Notes: generated by a model from the sequence alone, not told the origin. DNA of 64,000 bases from Pantanalinema sp. GBBB05 (GCA_016743235.1 VRZD01000014.1:91923-155922), one strand, 5' to 3'; shown: positions 1-9,147, counted from the first letter of the stretch. Made by a program: numbers and translations.

Positions 1-1
1 C

Positions 2-43
2 TGGCTACCCGATAAAGTACAGGATATTTGGAACCAGGCTTAA
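2..43 (+). CDS. Possible 3' end of a truncated gene
   Basis: One frame is open from the left edge of the window to a TAA at 41-43 and would encode 13 residues ending in DIWNQA. It is followed at once by a strong hairpin that could terminate it. The fragment is too short to identify and could be chance. A longer sequence to the left would settle it. Confidence 0.3.
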   Translation, partial: WLPDKVQDIWNQA

Positions 44-68
44 TTTAGCCAAATCTTCCTAAAAGCAC

Positions 69-102
69 GATCGCTCCATTCATTATTCTGAGTGGAGCGA
101 TC
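69..102. terminator. Bidirectional hairpin terminator
   Basis: GATCGCTCCA and its exact reverse complement TGGAGCGATC form a 10-bp stem around a 14-base loop. T-rich sequence follows on the plus strand, and CTTTT follows on the minus strand. The hairpin lies downstream of the minus-strand carotenoid protein gene and of the possible gene end at the left edge. Confidence 0.6.
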
Positions 103-163
103 ATTATTTGATCTTTTAAGAAACAGCAATCAGTAGTTCTTTAAAGAAACTACTAACATGGGT

Positions 164-640
164 TTAAACGCGCTTTCCCTCTTGTTTTACAGTCCCCATA
201 TTCACCACTGCGCTCCGCATAAAATTAAGCCGTTGTTCAAACTCAAGCTGTTTAATCCGGCTGGCGAAATTAGTAGTTGATTCAGGTAATTTGTAGCCAG
301 ACGGTACCTGAATAACATTGCCTTGTTCCATACCTTGAGCCAACAGTAGCCAGACTTCAAGGCGACCACTGGATGATAGTGCGTCATAGGTTCGGGTAAA
401 GGCAGATGCTTTGCCGCTAACAATGTCTCGTTGGGCTTGCAATTGTTGGTCTTGTGGTAGGTCAGCAATTTGGTGATATAGAGCTGTTGCTGGTTCTGTA
501 GTCGAAGGATCATTAGTTGGATTCAACTGATCCTTCAGATCTAGATAGCCATACCACAACAAAGCAAGTTGAGTATCCGCATCAAAACTACGAAACTCCT
601 TCAACGCTTCTTCAGTTGTTTTATCAGTTGCGTAAGTCAT
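164..640 (-). CDS. Helical carotenoid protein (OCP N-terminal domain homologue)
   Basis: The 158-residue protein is a stand-alone relative of the all-helical N-terminal domain of orange carotenoid protein. Family members bind a ketocarotenoid and quench singlet oxygen or, in some paralogues, phycobilisome excitation. Residues aligning with OCP carotenoid-tunnel positions are visible: Tyr32 in WYGYLDL (OCP Tyr44) and Trp97 in VWLLLAQGMEQG (OCP Trp110). Arg142 in FMRSAVV aligns with OCP Arg155. There is no C-terminal NTF2-like sensor domain and no CTD homologue next door. The open frame extends upstream to a TTG at 706, but the ATG at 640 has a GGAGAG Shine-Dalgarno and gives the usual MTYATD start. 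The subclade (HCP1-9) was not determined. Confidence 0.85.
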   Translation of the reverse strand: MTYATDKTTEEALKEFRSFDADTQLALLWYGYLDLKDQLNPTNDPSTTEPATALYHQIADLPQDQQLQAQRDIVSGKASAFTRTYDALSSSGRLEVWLLLAQGMEQGNVIQVPSGYKLPESTTNFASRIKQLEFEQRLNFMRSAVVNMGTVKQEGKRV

Positions 641-1283
641 AAATTCTCTCAACTCTCCGTCATATTTGTTTGCGGGATTTTTGTATCCCTTACAAACCTT
701 AATCAATCTATTTAGGAAGTTAACCTTGCCTTTGGCTGAATCGATAAAAGAGCTGCAGCGTGTTGTTTAATACGGAAAGAATCTACGAGCTAGAAGCATA
801 TAAAAAGCTGATGAAAAACAAGCCCATTTAGGGAGTAAAAATATTTGAATTCAAGAAAGCTTTATTCATAACAAATGTTTTACTCTGGTTAAACTATATA
901 TTATCTAGTTGACGACTATCTTTCTAGATAGTTTTCGGCATCATTAGTTGATGATTAAAAACTGCTCAAATCACAAAGCATTAAGCTTGGGGAAAGAAGT
1001 AATGATTAATCTTTACTGATCAGATTATGATTAAGTTAGGAAATTATGATCGGAAGCTGGTATCTAAGCAAAAAAGCGATCGTTAGTCAGGATTAGCATG
1101 TCATTGCTCAATCAGGAACCCTCAGTGATTTCTTCAGGGTTGCAGTTACCATCTATTTAGCAACACTTTGCCAATAGAAGTGCTTTTATGGATAGATAGG
1201 AGCATAATGCTCAGATGAAAGAAATCTGTTAGCATTTTCGACGCTGACTTGACGCGGCTTGGGGGCAATTCGGAGGTTTCATC
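641..1283. other. AT-rich divergent intergenic region
   Basis: This 640-base spacer separates the leftward carotenoid protein gene from the rightward GntR gene and should hold both promoters. The sequence is AT-rich and I find no convincing ORF. A small hairpin (ACTATCT/AGATAGT) lies at 915-932, followed by a second short inverted repeat around 939-953. No known riboswitch or tRNA was recognised. Confidence 0.5.
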
Positions 1284-2267
1284 ATGGTTCAGTTTCACAT
1301 TCAGTCAGATAGTGATATCCCGGCTTCAACCCAACTGTATAACCAGATTTTATTTGCCATTGCCTCAAGGCAATATCCACCAGGGCAACGCTTACCTAGT
1401 ACCCGCCAACTTGCCATGCAAACTGGGCTACACCGTAACACAATTAGCAAAGTCTATCGCCAACTTGAAGAAGCGGGTGTCGTTGATGCTCAGGCAGGTT
1501 CGGGAATTTACGTCCGTGATCAAACGAATGAAGGAAATGCCAAAGTTAAATCACCTATCCTCGATCAACATCCTGAAGCTTATACATTAGTGCAATCTAG
1601 CCTGGATGAATTGCTGAAACAAGGCTGTTCCCTCAGTCAAGCCCGCGAGTTATTTCTAGCAGAAATTGATTGGCGACTGCGGTGTAGCGCTCAGGTTTTA
1701 GTTACAGCTCCTAATCATGATATTGGGGCTGGAGAGGTCATTATGCGGGAATTAGAACGAGCTTTAAACATCCCTGTTCAACTTGTGCCCTTAGAGGAGC
1801 TGGCACAAGTTTTGGATCAAACTCGGTCTGGCACGGTTGTAACCAGTCGCTACTTTATTGCCCAAGCGGAGGCGATCGCTGCACCTAAATCAGTGCGAGT
1901 GATCCCGATCGATATTTATGATTTTGATGCCGAAATCAAACTAATCAGAAAATTAGCCAAGGGAACCTGTGTTGGTTTAGTTAGCTTAAGTTCTGGCACA
2001 GTCGGAGTGGCGGAAGTGATCGTCCATAGCTTGCGAGGCGATGAACTGCTTGTCATGACCTGTCAATTGGGTGACTCTTACAAGTTAAATGCCATTGTCC
2101 GGAGTGCCCATACCATTATTAGTGATCAGGCAAGCTGTGCTGCGGTTAAAGCTGCCATTAGTGCCGCCCGCAATGATATTATTCGTCCACCCCAGTTGGT
2201 TTGTTGCGAGAATTTTATTATTACTAAGTCGATCAACTTACTGAAGCGAGAACTGGGATTAGAATAA
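1284..2267 (+). CDS. GntR-family transcriptional regulator
   Basis: The 327-residue protein has an N-terminal winged-helix GntR domain (about residues 8-75) with the typical LPSTRQLA...GLHRNTISKVYRQLEEAGVV helix-turn-helix and GSGIYV wing. The remaining 250 residues form a C-terminal domain that does not look like the aminotransferase fold of MocR regulators; its ligand is unknown. The ATG is preceded by a good GGAGG at 1271-1275. It is divergent from the helical carotenoid protein gene across a 640-base spacer, so control of that gene is possible but unproven. A strong terminator follows. Confidence 0.85.
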   Translation: MVQFHIQSDSDIPASTQLYNQILFAIASRQYPPGQRLPSTRQLAMQTGLHRNTISKVYRQLEEAGVVDAQAGSGIYVRDQTNEGNAKVKSPILDQHPEAYTLVQSSLDELLKQGCSLSQARELFLAEIDWRLRCSAQVLVTAPNHDIGAGEVIMRELERALNIPVQLVPLEELAQVLDQTRSGTVVTSRYFIAQAEAIAAPKSVRVIPIDIYDFDAEIKLIRKLAKGTCVGLVSLSSGTVGVAEVIVHSLRGDELLVMTCQLGDSYKLNAIVRSAHTIISDQASCAAVKAAISAARNDIIRPPQLVCCENFIITKSINLLKRELGLE

Positions 2268-2283
2268 CGACCAAAATTTGACT

Positions 2284-2321
2284 AAAAAAGTGGGATGAAA
2301 GCTTTTCACCCCACTTTTTTT
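2284..2321. terminator. Rho-independent terminator between convergent genes
   Basis: A run of A plus GTGGG pairs with CCCAC plus a run of seven T, giving a long stem flanked by A and T tracts on either side. This architecture works in both directions. It separates the GntR gene from the convergent DUF4278 gene. Confidence 0.85.
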
Positions 2322-2364
2322 ACATCCTTGATTGAAGCTACTCTTGAGCTAGGAAACTAAGAGT

Positions 2365-2832
2365 TTAGAGCGCAAGCTGTCTGAATTCCGCTTCTAACAG
2401 TGGAATCAGACTAAAATTGCCCTCAGCTTTTGCCACTTGTAACCGTCGTTCCAGGTTCCGCCGTAGATTGGCTTGATGGATCTTACCAACTTCCTTTAGT
2501 ACCGGCACTCGATCGGGAATCACAACTGGCTTTTCAGTTTTGGCAACCGTAACCGACGACATCGCATTAGCGGCATGGGTTCTATAGCTAGCTCCCCGAT
2601 AGGTAAGCGTCACGTTAGAATGTCCCAAGCTACGTTCAGCCGTCGCTAATTCCCCACGCGTATAGGTTACGCCCCGATAGGTCAACGGTAAGTCAGGGTT
2701 GGGAATGGTGTTTTCTCGCAGCGTATGACAATTTCGGCTAGCATACCGATGCTGGCTCAAAACCTCGCTTTCCGTCACTTCCAAGGAAGGAGGGTTATAG
2801 TCATACGTAGCACCACGATAAGAGAGTTTCAT
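2365..2832 (-). CDS. DUF4278 domain-containing protein
   Basis: The 155-residue protein contains three copies of the short DUF4278 motif: KLSYRGATY at the N-terminus, PLTYRGVTY near residue 50 and TLTYRGASY near residue 75. DUF4278 is a cyanobacterial motif of unknown function, usually in small cytosolic proteins. The C-terminal part is basic and helical. The frame extends to a TTG at 2853, but the ATG at 2832 follows GAGGCGAG and starts directly with the first motif, so it is preferred. The gene is monocistronic and convergent with the GntR gene. Confidence 0.85.
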   Translation of the reverse strand: MKLSYRGATYDYNPPSLEVTESEVLSQHRYASRNCHTLRENTIPNPDLPLTYRGVTYTRGELATAERSLGHSNVTLTYRGASYRTHAANAMSSVTVAKTEKPVVIPDRVPVLKEVGKIHQANLRRNLERRLQVAKAEGNFSLIPLLEAEFRQLAL

Positions 2833-3153
2833 AGTCTCGCCTCGATCAAACAATGAGTTCAGTGAAAAGAGGCGCGTTCCTTCAGGATAGATCCTTACTT
2901 CCGTCTCCCCAGGCTCCTTATTTGGTCATTAATCCCCAAATAGTTCCTGAAGCTCCAAAGAGATGAACGTTTTTAGTTTATGTCTGTATCATACTTTACG
3001 ATTTAGGGGAATAAATCGCCCTTAAGAAAGGTTTATACAGTTTTCATGACAATTCTAGATGAAACGCTCATAGAAAACTATCCTGAGTCTCCTTTATGCT
3101 GAAATTAGGGAGGATCGCTGACTATTCACTAGCAGCCCAAGTTTGAAAATACT
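2833..3153. other. Divergent promoter region, nothing else recognised
   Basis: The 320-base spacer lies between the leftward DUF4278 gene and the rightward HAD gene. I see AT-rich stretches suited to promoters but no ORF, RNA gene or defined operator. A short palindrome, AGGATAGATCCT, sits near 2885-2896. Confidence 0.4.
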
Positions 3154-3795
3154 GTGAAGGTTTTGATTTTTGACTTTGACGGGACGATCGCCGACTCATT
3201 TGACACTGTTTTAGGCATTGCGAACCGTCTAGCCGATGAGTTTGGCTATCCATCCACCTCACCGGAAACTGCCAAGCATCTAAAAAATTTAAGTTCAAGA
3301 GAGATTATTCGCCAATCGCAGGTGGCATTCTGGCAAATTCCGTTCTTACTCAAGCGGTTGAGATCAGAACTCCATCATGAAATTCAGCATTTACATCCGA
3401 TTCCGGGGATAAAAGCAGCCTTACAAACCCTCCATCAACAAGGCAATCATTTAGGCATCGTCACCTCTAACTCGCAGGAAAACGTAGCGGCGTTTTTGGC
3501 AACCCATGGTCTAAGTGATTTGTTTGACTTCATTGGCTCCGGGCTGACTGTATTTGGTAAAGGGCGGGTGATTCAAGCCGCTTTACGGCAATACCAGCTT
3601 GATCCAGCGACCGTCATCTATGTGGGAGATGAAACTCGCGATATTGAAGCAGCCAGAAAAATTGGGATTCCCGCGATCGCAGTGAGTTGGGGATATAACT
3701 CCAGTCAAGCGTTAGCCAGCCATCATCCCGATGTCCTGATTCATCAGCCAGAGGAATTGATTGATGTGGTGAATCGTGGCGTGGTTAATCAATAA
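3154..3795 (+). CDS. HAD-superfamily hydrolase, phosphoglycolate phosphatase-like
   Basis: All HAD motifs are present: motif I DFDGT with nucleophile Asp7 and acid/base Asp9, motif II Thr104-Ser105, Lys136 for motif III, and motif IV GDETRD with Asp159 and Asp163. The cap is the small helical type of phosphoglycolate/pyrophosphate phosphatases, and the length of 213 residues fits. The start is a GTG giving MKVLIFDFDGT, with only a weak ribosome-binding site. Candidate substrates include 2-phosphoglycolate, but sequence alone does not distinguish it from other small phosphatases. Its last 11 bases overlap the convergent small gene at 3785. Confidence 0.85.
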   Translation: MKVLIFDFDGTIADSFDTVLGIANRLADEFGYPSTSPETAKHLKNLSSREIIRQSQVAFWQIPFLLKRLRSELHHEIQHLHPIPGIKAALQTLHQQGNHLGIVTSNSQENVAAFLATHGLSDLFDFIGSGLTVFGKGRVIQAALRQYQLDPATVIYVGDETRDIEAARKIGIPAIAVSWGYNSSQALASHHPDVLIHQPEELIDVVNRGVVNQ

Positions 3796-3988
3796 CCTTT
3801 AACCGCCCTAACCGGATCTCATCCAAGATATGACTAATTTGATGGCGATCATCATCGGTAACGCGCTGCTCAGATAACAAGCTGGAAGTCAGTTGCAGAT
3901 GTTCTTCGCGAGTCACTTGTTTGGCAACCAACACTCGATTCACTAACTGTTTAACCACATAGTTTGCTTTAGCCTGGACATTCCGCAT
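3785..3988 (-). CDS. Small cyanobacterial conserved protein (paralogue of 44211-44420)
   Basis: The 67-residue helical protein ends in ISHILDEIRLGRLKVID. The window carries a paralogue at 44211-44420 ending INHVFDRLQMGLLKVVD. Both share the plan VxNRVL/VIDRVL - TREE/TRAD - L(T/R)..L - DxxxI..I(L/F)D.(I/L)..G.LKV(I/V)D. I know similar short proteins only as uncharacterised cyanobacterial ones. No membrane segment, cysteine pair or known fold is obvious. It overlaps the 3' end of the HAD gene by 11 bases on the opposite strand. Confidence 0.7.
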   Translation of the reverse strand: MRNVQAKANYVVKQLVNRVLVAKQVTREEHLQLTSSLLSEQRVTDDDRHQISHILDEIRLGRLKVID

Positions 3989-4132
3989 GATGTAGCCTGC
4001 ACCGAACGATAGATTAGAGATAGTTTAAAGATCCTTTCACATTTAAATTTCCCGCGCCGGGATGATGAATTGACAAAGTTGCAGGGATTTCGATAAAGAG
4101 TCGATTAAACATTCATTACTGATGCTTCTCCT

Positions 4133-4906
4133 ATGCAGATCGATCGCCTACCCGCCCTATCCGACAACTATATTTTTCTCCTTCATGATCCAACTCGACA
4201 GGAGGCAGCCGTCGTTGATCCTGCTGATGCGACGCCAGTGTTACGGCGACTAGAACAATTAGGCGCAAAGCTAGTAGCGATTTTTAATACCCATCACCAT
4301 CACGATCATGTGGGTGGGAATGCCCGATTATTGCAGCACTTCCCTGCCGCAATCGTCTATGGTGGCATCAACGATCAGGGCAGAATTCCAGGGCAGACTG
4401 TGTCTTTACAGGAAGGCGATCATGTTACCTTTGGCGATCGCAGTGCCCAAGTGTTTTTTATTCCAGGTCATACAAAAGCTCACATCGCTTACTATTTCCC
4501 TCCAGTCAAGCCTAACGATACAGGAGAGTTGTTTTGTGGCGATACGTTATTCGCAGGGGGGTGCGGCAGATTATTTGAGGGCACACCCGCCCAAATGATC
4601 GACTCACTTAGTAAATTGCGACAATTACCAGACAATACTCGCGTTTGGTGTGCCCATGAGTACACCTTAAAAAATCTGCAATTTGCCTTAACCGTAGACC
4701 AGCAAAATCCCGATTTACAACATCGACTCGCGATCGTAGAGGCGGCTCGTCAACGGTCAGAAGCAACCGTTCCTTCAGTTCTGGGAGTTGAGAAGCGCAC
4801 CAATCCATTCCTACGCTGGGACGATCGCGAAATCAGAGCTAAGGTCAAAGCCAGCAATGACATTCAAACCTTTTCTCGCCTACGGGGCATGAAGGATATG
4901 TTTTAG
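4133..4906 (+). CDS. gloB: Hydroxyacylglutathione hydrolase (glyoxalase II)
   Basis: This metallo-beta-lactamase-fold enzyme hydrolyses S-lactoylglutathione to D-lactate and glutathione in methylglyoxal detoxification. The metal motif T-H-H-H-H-D-H spans residues 53-59 (His54, His56, Asp58, His59), followed by the PGHTKAHI histidine and the CGDTLF aspartate bridging the two metals. The C-terminal substrate-binding helices end in TNPFLRWDD, typical of GloB. Length (257) is standard. The ATG gives the common [15 protein letters not shown] start. The stop codon interlocks with that of the convergent SLOG gene. Confidence 0.95.
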   Translation: MQIDRLPALSDNYIFLLHDPTRQEAAVVDPADATPVLRRLEQLGAKLVAIFNTHHHHDHVGGNARLLQHFPAAIVYGGINDQGRIPGQTVSLQEGDHVTFGDRSAQVFFIPGHTKAHIAYYFPPVKPNDTGELFCGDTLFAGGCGRLFEGTPAQMIDSLSKLRQLPDNTRVWCAHEYTLKNLQFALTVDQQNPDLQHRLAIVEAARQRSEATVPSVLGVEKRTNPFLRWDDREIRAKVKASNDIQTFSRLRGMKDMF

Positions 4907-5406
4907 TCGAAATAGAACAGTGTAATAATCTTGCGCTGTTCTTCAGCATCTTGACAGGTTTTCAGCAACGTATGACTGTCATGGAATGCAAAGCAAATCA
5001 ATTGCTGGCACCGGGAAATAATTTCTTGGTTACACAGAGCGCTGGCTTCAGCCAGAGATAGGTTATCGTTCTCTGGGTTTTCTACCAGGTGCATCACCTG
5101 TTCGAGTTGTTCACGGGATTCTCGCGGCTGCCGATCAAGGCTTTGCGGTAAGATGACGGTCAGCAGAGACGGATCCGCTCGTAATGCCCCCCGAATGGCA
5201 GCAAAGTTTGTCCCTGTTGAGCCAGAGGTCATCAATCGGTTACCCTCCAGCACCAGGGCATAACTCATCATCTCAATCAAATTCTGGTGGGTAATCGGCA
5301 CATGCCGCGACCCTAATAAGGCAATACGCTTAGAGCCAGTCTGCTGGATAGTCGCTAGCTCTTGGAGGAAATCATCAACCTTTGGAATGTCTAAAGATTG
5401 GCTCAA
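4903..5406 (-). CDS. SLOG/DprA-like Rossmann-fold protein
   Basis: The 167-residue protein resembles cyanobacterial entries labelled DNA recombination-mediator protein A. A glycine-rich Rossmann start, [11 protein letters not shown] (about residues 27-37), is followed by [16 protein letters not shown] (about 60-75), the GS/GGxxGTD-type nucleotide loop of the SLOG superfamily. It lacks the extra domains of true DprA, so a role in transformation is not supported; nucleotide or nucleotide-sugar binding is the safer inference. It is divergent from the carotenoid oxygenase gene, with about 55 bases between the chosen starts, and convergent with gloB (4-base overlap). Confidence 0.7.
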   Translation of the reverse strand: MSQSLDIPKVDDFLQELATIQQTGSKRIALLGSRHVPITHQNLIEMMSYALVLEGNRLMTSGSTGTNFAAIRGALRADPSLLTVILPQSLDRQPRESREQLEQVMHLVENPENDNLSLAEASALCNQEIISRCQQLICFAFHDSHTLLKTCQDAEEQRKIITLFYFD

Positions 5407-5461
5407 CGGTCGTTATCAGGCGCTACAACCCAGCTATTGTAACAGACAGGAATGCACTAGG

Positions 5462-6901
5462 ATGATTGATTCCGTAGTTTCAATGAGACAGACTGCAACT
5501 TGGGCATCCGCCCTACGCCATCCGGCAAGGGAATTTCCACCCACATCACTACCAATTTTGTCAGGAGCCATCCCATCTGGACTACGGGGAGCCTTATATC
5601 GCAATGGACCAGCTCGCCTCCAACGAGGTCAGCAGCACGTTGGTCACTGGTTTGATGGCGATGGAGCAGTTCTAGGAGTGCAGTTTACCGGCAGTGATGC
5701 GATCGGAACGTATCGCTATGTCCAAACCAAAGGCTATCAAGCTGAAGATCAGGCTGGACGATATTTGTTTCCTAATTACGGTATGGTCACTCCAGGACAC
5801 TGGTGGCAACGGTGGGGCAAACCTTTGAAGAATGTCGCCAATACATCGGTGTTAGCGTTGCCCGATCGCCTGTTGGCATTGTGGGAAGGGGGCGAACCGC
5901 ATGCCTTAACGCTCGACACATTAGCAACGCTTGGATTGGATGACTTAGAAGGGCTGCAGGGCAAGCCATATTCGGCTCATCCCAAGCGAGATGCCAAAAC
6001 AGGAGAAATTTTTAATTTTGGGGTTAGCTTAGGCGCAAAAGTGCAGTTGCATGTGTATCGCAGCGATGCCACTGGACGCATTCGCCAAACCAATGCCATT
6101 CCTTTACCAGGGATCTCCTTAATTCATGATTTTGTCTTAGCAGGGCGATATTTGATTTTCTGTATCCCACCGCTCCGGATTCAGCCCTTACCGGTCCTGC
6201 TGCAATGGCAATCTTTCAGTGATGCCATGCATTGGCAACCCGCCAATGGCACTGAGGTGATTGTGATCGATCGGGACTCATTAGAAGTTGTATGTTGGCT
6301 GGAAACCGATCCCTGGTTTCAGTGGCATTTTGGCAACGGTTATGAGCTCAGTGATGGTTCAGCGATCGTCGAAATTGCCCACTATGAAGACTTTCAAACC
6401 AACCAGCGCTTACGGGAAGTGGCGACAGGTCAGATCGAAACTTTAGCGACTTCAACGCTTTGGCAGTTGCGACTGAATGTGCAATCCAGTCAGGTACTCA
6501 CCATGCAGCAGGTCTTGAATCGTAGCTGTGAGTTTCCCACCGTCAATCCGCAAGAAATTGGGCAACCATCGCGCTATACCTATCTCTCGATGCATCGCCA
6601 AGACGCCGATCAACAGCGAGAACTCTATGGAACGATCGCCCGCTTCGATCACCAAACTGGCGCCTTAGTAGAAGCAGATATGGGAGAACATCGCTATCCC
6701 ACAGAGCCGATCTATGCGCCCGATGCCGATCAATCTGAGCAAGGTTGGATCCTAACGGTGGTCTATGACGGCGATCAACAGCATAGTGAACTCTGGATCT
6801 ACGCCGCCAATCGCCTCGATGCTGAACCTGTATGTCGCCTAGCACTGCCAGAAATCATCCCACCGGGGTTTCATGGCACCTGGCAACCTGTTCCAGCTTA
6901 A
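5462..6901 (+). CDS. Carotenoid oxygenase (RPE65/apocarotenoid-15,15'-oxygenase family)
   Basis: This seven-bladed propeller non-haem iron dioxygenase cleaves carotenoids or apocarotenals. The four iron-binding histidines are visible in the expected order: His173 in SAHPK, His222 in IHDF, His289 in WHFGN and His473 in FHGTW, with spacing close to the Synechocystis enzyme. The N-terminus shows the usual LRGALYRNGPARLQR and HWFDGDG blocks. The frame opens at an ATG at 5387, inside the divergent SLOG gene; the ATG at 5462, right behind AGG, gives 479 residues, close to the family norm, and is preferred. With the nearby carotenoid-binding protein it suggests apocarotenoid metabolism. Confidence 0.88.
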   Translation: MIDSVVSMRQTATWASALRHPAREFPPTSLPILSGAIPSGLRGALYRNGPARLQRGQQHVGHWFDGDGAVLGVQFTGSDAIGTYRYVQTKGYQAEDQAGRYLFPNYGMVTPGHWWQRWGKPLKNVANTSVLALPDRLLALWEGGEPHALTLDTLATLGLDDLEGLQGKPYSAHPKRDAKTGEIFNFGVSLGAKVQLHVYRSDATGRIRQTNAIPLPGISLIHDFVLAGRYLIFCIPPLRIQPLPVLLQWQSFSDAMHWQPANGTEVIVIDRDSLEVVCWLETDPWFQWHFGNGYELSDGSAIVEIAHYEDFQTNQRLREVATGQIETLATSTLWQLRLNVQSSQVLTMQQVLNRSCEFPTVNPQEIGQPSRYTYLSMHRQDADQQRELYGTIARFDHQTGALVEADMGEHRYPTEPIYAPDADQSEQGWILTVVYDGDQQHSELWIYAANRLDAEPVCRLALPEIIPPGFHGTWQPVPA

Positions 6902-8067
6902 GATTTGAGGTCAACATTCAGGAGTTCGGCGATCGCCTGACGTTCGGCTGGCGGTTGGGATGGTAATTCTTGGCGAGCGTCAGTAATCAACCAATCTAGC
7001 GAGGCAGCTTGAACATCGATCGTGGCCCCAGTCTTATCTACGCAATAGCGACCAAACACCAGCTTATCGACTAGCCGCACTCCTGGACCTAAGCGGGAAT
7101 ATTCAAAGATCACGCTATTATCAACCGTAGCTCCACTACAAACCCAACAGTTAGGACCAATCATCGTCGGTCCAATAATCTTGGCACCATCCTCAATATG
7201 CGTCATGCCACCGATATAAACTGGTCCTTGGATGTCCACCTTATCCCAGTTCACCGCCACATTTAGTCCTGTATAGATGCCAGGAGCCGCTTGATGACCG
7301 GGAATCTGAACATTTTTAATATCCCCCCGCAATACTGAGCGAATCGCGTGCCAGTAGTCTGGAACTTTACCAATATCAACCCACTCAAAATCCATCGAGA
7401 TGCCGTAGAATGGTGCACCCATTTCTACTAGCTTAGGGAATAGTTGACCACCGATGTCATATTCAACTCCGGAAGGAATATAGTTCAACACTTCCGGCTC
7501 AAAAATGTAAATCCCGGTGTTAATGCAAGTACTCAGCGCTTCTTCTACCGATGGCTTTTCCTGAAATGCTTTGATTCTGCCATCTTCATCAGTTACCACA
7601 ACTCCATAACTGGAGACTTCTTCCCGTGGTACTTCTTTCATAATCACTGTAGCGATCGAGCCTTTTTCCCGGTGCAATTTCACTGCTGCCGTTAGATCCA
7701 GGTCGATTAGCGCATCCCCACAAAGTACGACAAAAGTATCATCGAAAAAGGGCGAGAAGTCCTGAATGCGGCGCATTCCCCCCGCAGACCCAACCGCTTC
7801 TCCCACCAATTCTCCATCAACCACTCGCCCCTCAAAGGAGTAAGCAATTTGGACTCCAAACCGTTGACCATCCCGAAAATAGCTCTCAATTTCGTTCGCC
7901 AGGTGGCTAACATTGACCATAATCTGGTCAAACCCGTGCTGCCGTAGCAGTTCCAGCAAAAACTCCATCACCGGTTTTTGCAGGATGGGAATCATCGGTT
8001 TGGGAATGGTGTAAGTGATGGGGCGTACCCGCGTTCCCTTACCTGCCGCCAGAATCATGGCTTTCAT
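6898..8067 (-). CDS. Sugar-phosphate nucleotidyltransferase with left-handed beta-helix domain
   Basis: The N-terminal domain (about residues 1-240) is a GT-A-like nucleotidyltransferase with the signature MILAAGKGTRVRP and later GDALIDLD for Mg2+/NTP binding. The C-terminal region (about 255-350) carries hexapeptide-type turns (YIGGMTHIEDGAKIIGPTMIG). This architecture belongs to glucose-1-phosphate or mannose-1-phosphate nucleotidylyltransferases that make NDP-sugars for polysaccharides; the base and sugar cannot be told from sequence here. Length is 389. It is the last gene of a minus-strand series, and its stop interlocks by 4 bases with that of the carotenoid oxygenase gene. Confidence 0.88.
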   Translation of the reverse strand: MKAMILAAGKGTRVRPITYTIPKPMIPILQKPVMEFLLELLRQHGFDQIMVNVSHLANEIESYFRDGQRFGVQIAYSFEGRVVDGELVGEAVGSAGGMRRIQDFSPFFDDTFVVLCGDALIDLDLTAAVKLHREKGSIATVIMKEVPREEVSSYGVVVTDEDGRIKAFQEKPSVEEALSTCINTGIYIFEPEVLNYIPSGVEYDIGGQLFPKLVEMGAPFYGISMDFEWVDIGKVPDYWHAIRSVLRGDIKNVQIPGHQAAPGIYTGLNVAVNWDKVDIQGPVYIGGMTHIEDGAKIIGPTMIGPNCWVCSGATVDNSVIFEYSRLGPGVRLVDKLVFGRYCVDKTGATIDVQAASLDWLITDARQELPSQPPAERQAIAELLNVDLKS

Positions 8068-8320
8068 ATATGTAATCTCTCAATCCTCAGCCATTAAATT
8101 TTAATCAATCGAGGTCAGGCAACCAAACTGCCCCCACGACTGATCTCTATCATTGTTACTGATGCTAGATGTAAGTTGGGCTACTGACAGTAAGCTGGCA
8201 TACCCTTACCTAAAACTTTGCCAGAAAGATGCCCATTCTTCACGGCATCTCCACATAAACTTTACGGAGTTTTTCTCCAAATTTCCCTACATATTCAGTT
8301 GCTTAACTCTTCTAGTTGAC

Positions 8321-9136
8321 TTAGCCCAAGTTAGCTTCTGGCGCTACTACCAAAGGACGGATTTTCAGATCTTGATAAAATTCATCCTGGCTCAGCTCTA
8401 CTTTGGACTGCGCCGAGAGCAAGAGCAAGGCCCAAAACACCCCAACTCGATCGCGATGTTCCGCCGCATAGCTGGAGTGAGAGTGGAGAAACTTGGGTCC
8501 TTCTGTATTTGCCCATAGCTCGAGCAGGTGCTCAAAGTCCAACCAATGCTGGTCAACCCCTAACTCCGCTTCATGGTCAGCAAAAAATTGTTCTAGGGCA
8601 ACGGCCATTTCCGACAAGTTTTCTTGGTGCGCCAATTGCGCGATCGCCCGAACTGCTTGGCTACGCGCCTGAGGGCGAGGGCGAGCTAGCCGTTTGCGAG
8701 GAGCCGGATCTTCTAGCGTTGCCGCGATCGCCTGAAGTTGGGCAATTAAATCATTTAACGTTACTCGTCGCCGTTGGGGCGGTTGAGCTGTAGCCCGGCG
8801 GCTGAGGCGCTTCTCCAGGTTTGGCGGTAAGGCGGTCTGATCAGAACTATGGAAGTCAAAGAGATCCGCCTCCCCTAAAATCTCTTCCTCCGCTTGAACT
8901 TCTGCCTGGACCAAGCTATCTGCTTTCAGGAGTACCAGCATCGACGCATACAAAAATGCCTGCCCCGACTGAGACAAGCTTTTGTCGTAAGCCTCCCGTC
9001 CATTTAACGCTGGAGCTAGCTCGGTCAAAAACCGATCAATGACATCAATCACTTTGACATCCCAGGGATCAATTTCTCCCCGTTCTGCTAGATCAATTAG
9101 CAGCGCGATCGCGTCCTGTGCTAAAGAGGCCGTCAT
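8321..9136 (-). CDS. scpA: Segregation and condensation protein A
   Basis: ScpA is the kleisin that bridges SMC heads with ScpB for chromosome compaction and segregation. The N-terminal kleisin signature AIALLIDLAERGEIDPWDVKVIDV is clear, followed by a charged linker and a C-terminal winged helix ending FWALLLLSAQSKVELSQDEFYQDLKI, the SMC cap-binding segment. The frame extends to 9220 but those extra residues overlap a separate 38-codon gene; the ATG at 9136 is preferred and gives 271 residues. It follows the small membrane-protein gene by 11 bases, so the two are probably cotranscribed. No smc or scpB is in the window. Confidence 0.9.
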   Translation of the reverse strand: MTASLAQDAIALLIDLAERGEIDPWDVKVIDVIDRFLTELAPALNGREAYDKSLSQSGQAFLYASMLVLLKADSLVQAEVQAEEEILGEADLFDFHSSDQTALPPNLEKRLSRRATAQPPQRRRVTLNDLIAQLQAIAATLEDPAPRKRLARPRPQARSQAVRAIAQLAHQENLSEMAVALEQFFADHEAELGVDQHWLDFEHLLELWANTEGPKFLHSHSSYAAEHRDRVGVFWALLLLSAQSKVELSQDEFYQDLKIRPLVVAPEANLG

Positions 9137-9147
9137 AGCGAGGCAAC

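Noticed and set aside
202..513. 103-codon minus-strand frame
   Set aside because: It is a shadow of the helical carotenoid protein gene in another frame, and the real gene has clear family motifs.
5387..5461. N-terminal extension of the carotenoid oxygenase frame
   Set aside because: It would place the start inside the divergent SLOG gene; the ATG at 5462 fits family length and has an adjacent AGG.
8153..8518. 121-codon plus-strand frame
   Set aside because: It is largely antisense to the 3' part of scpA, and shows no family pattern.
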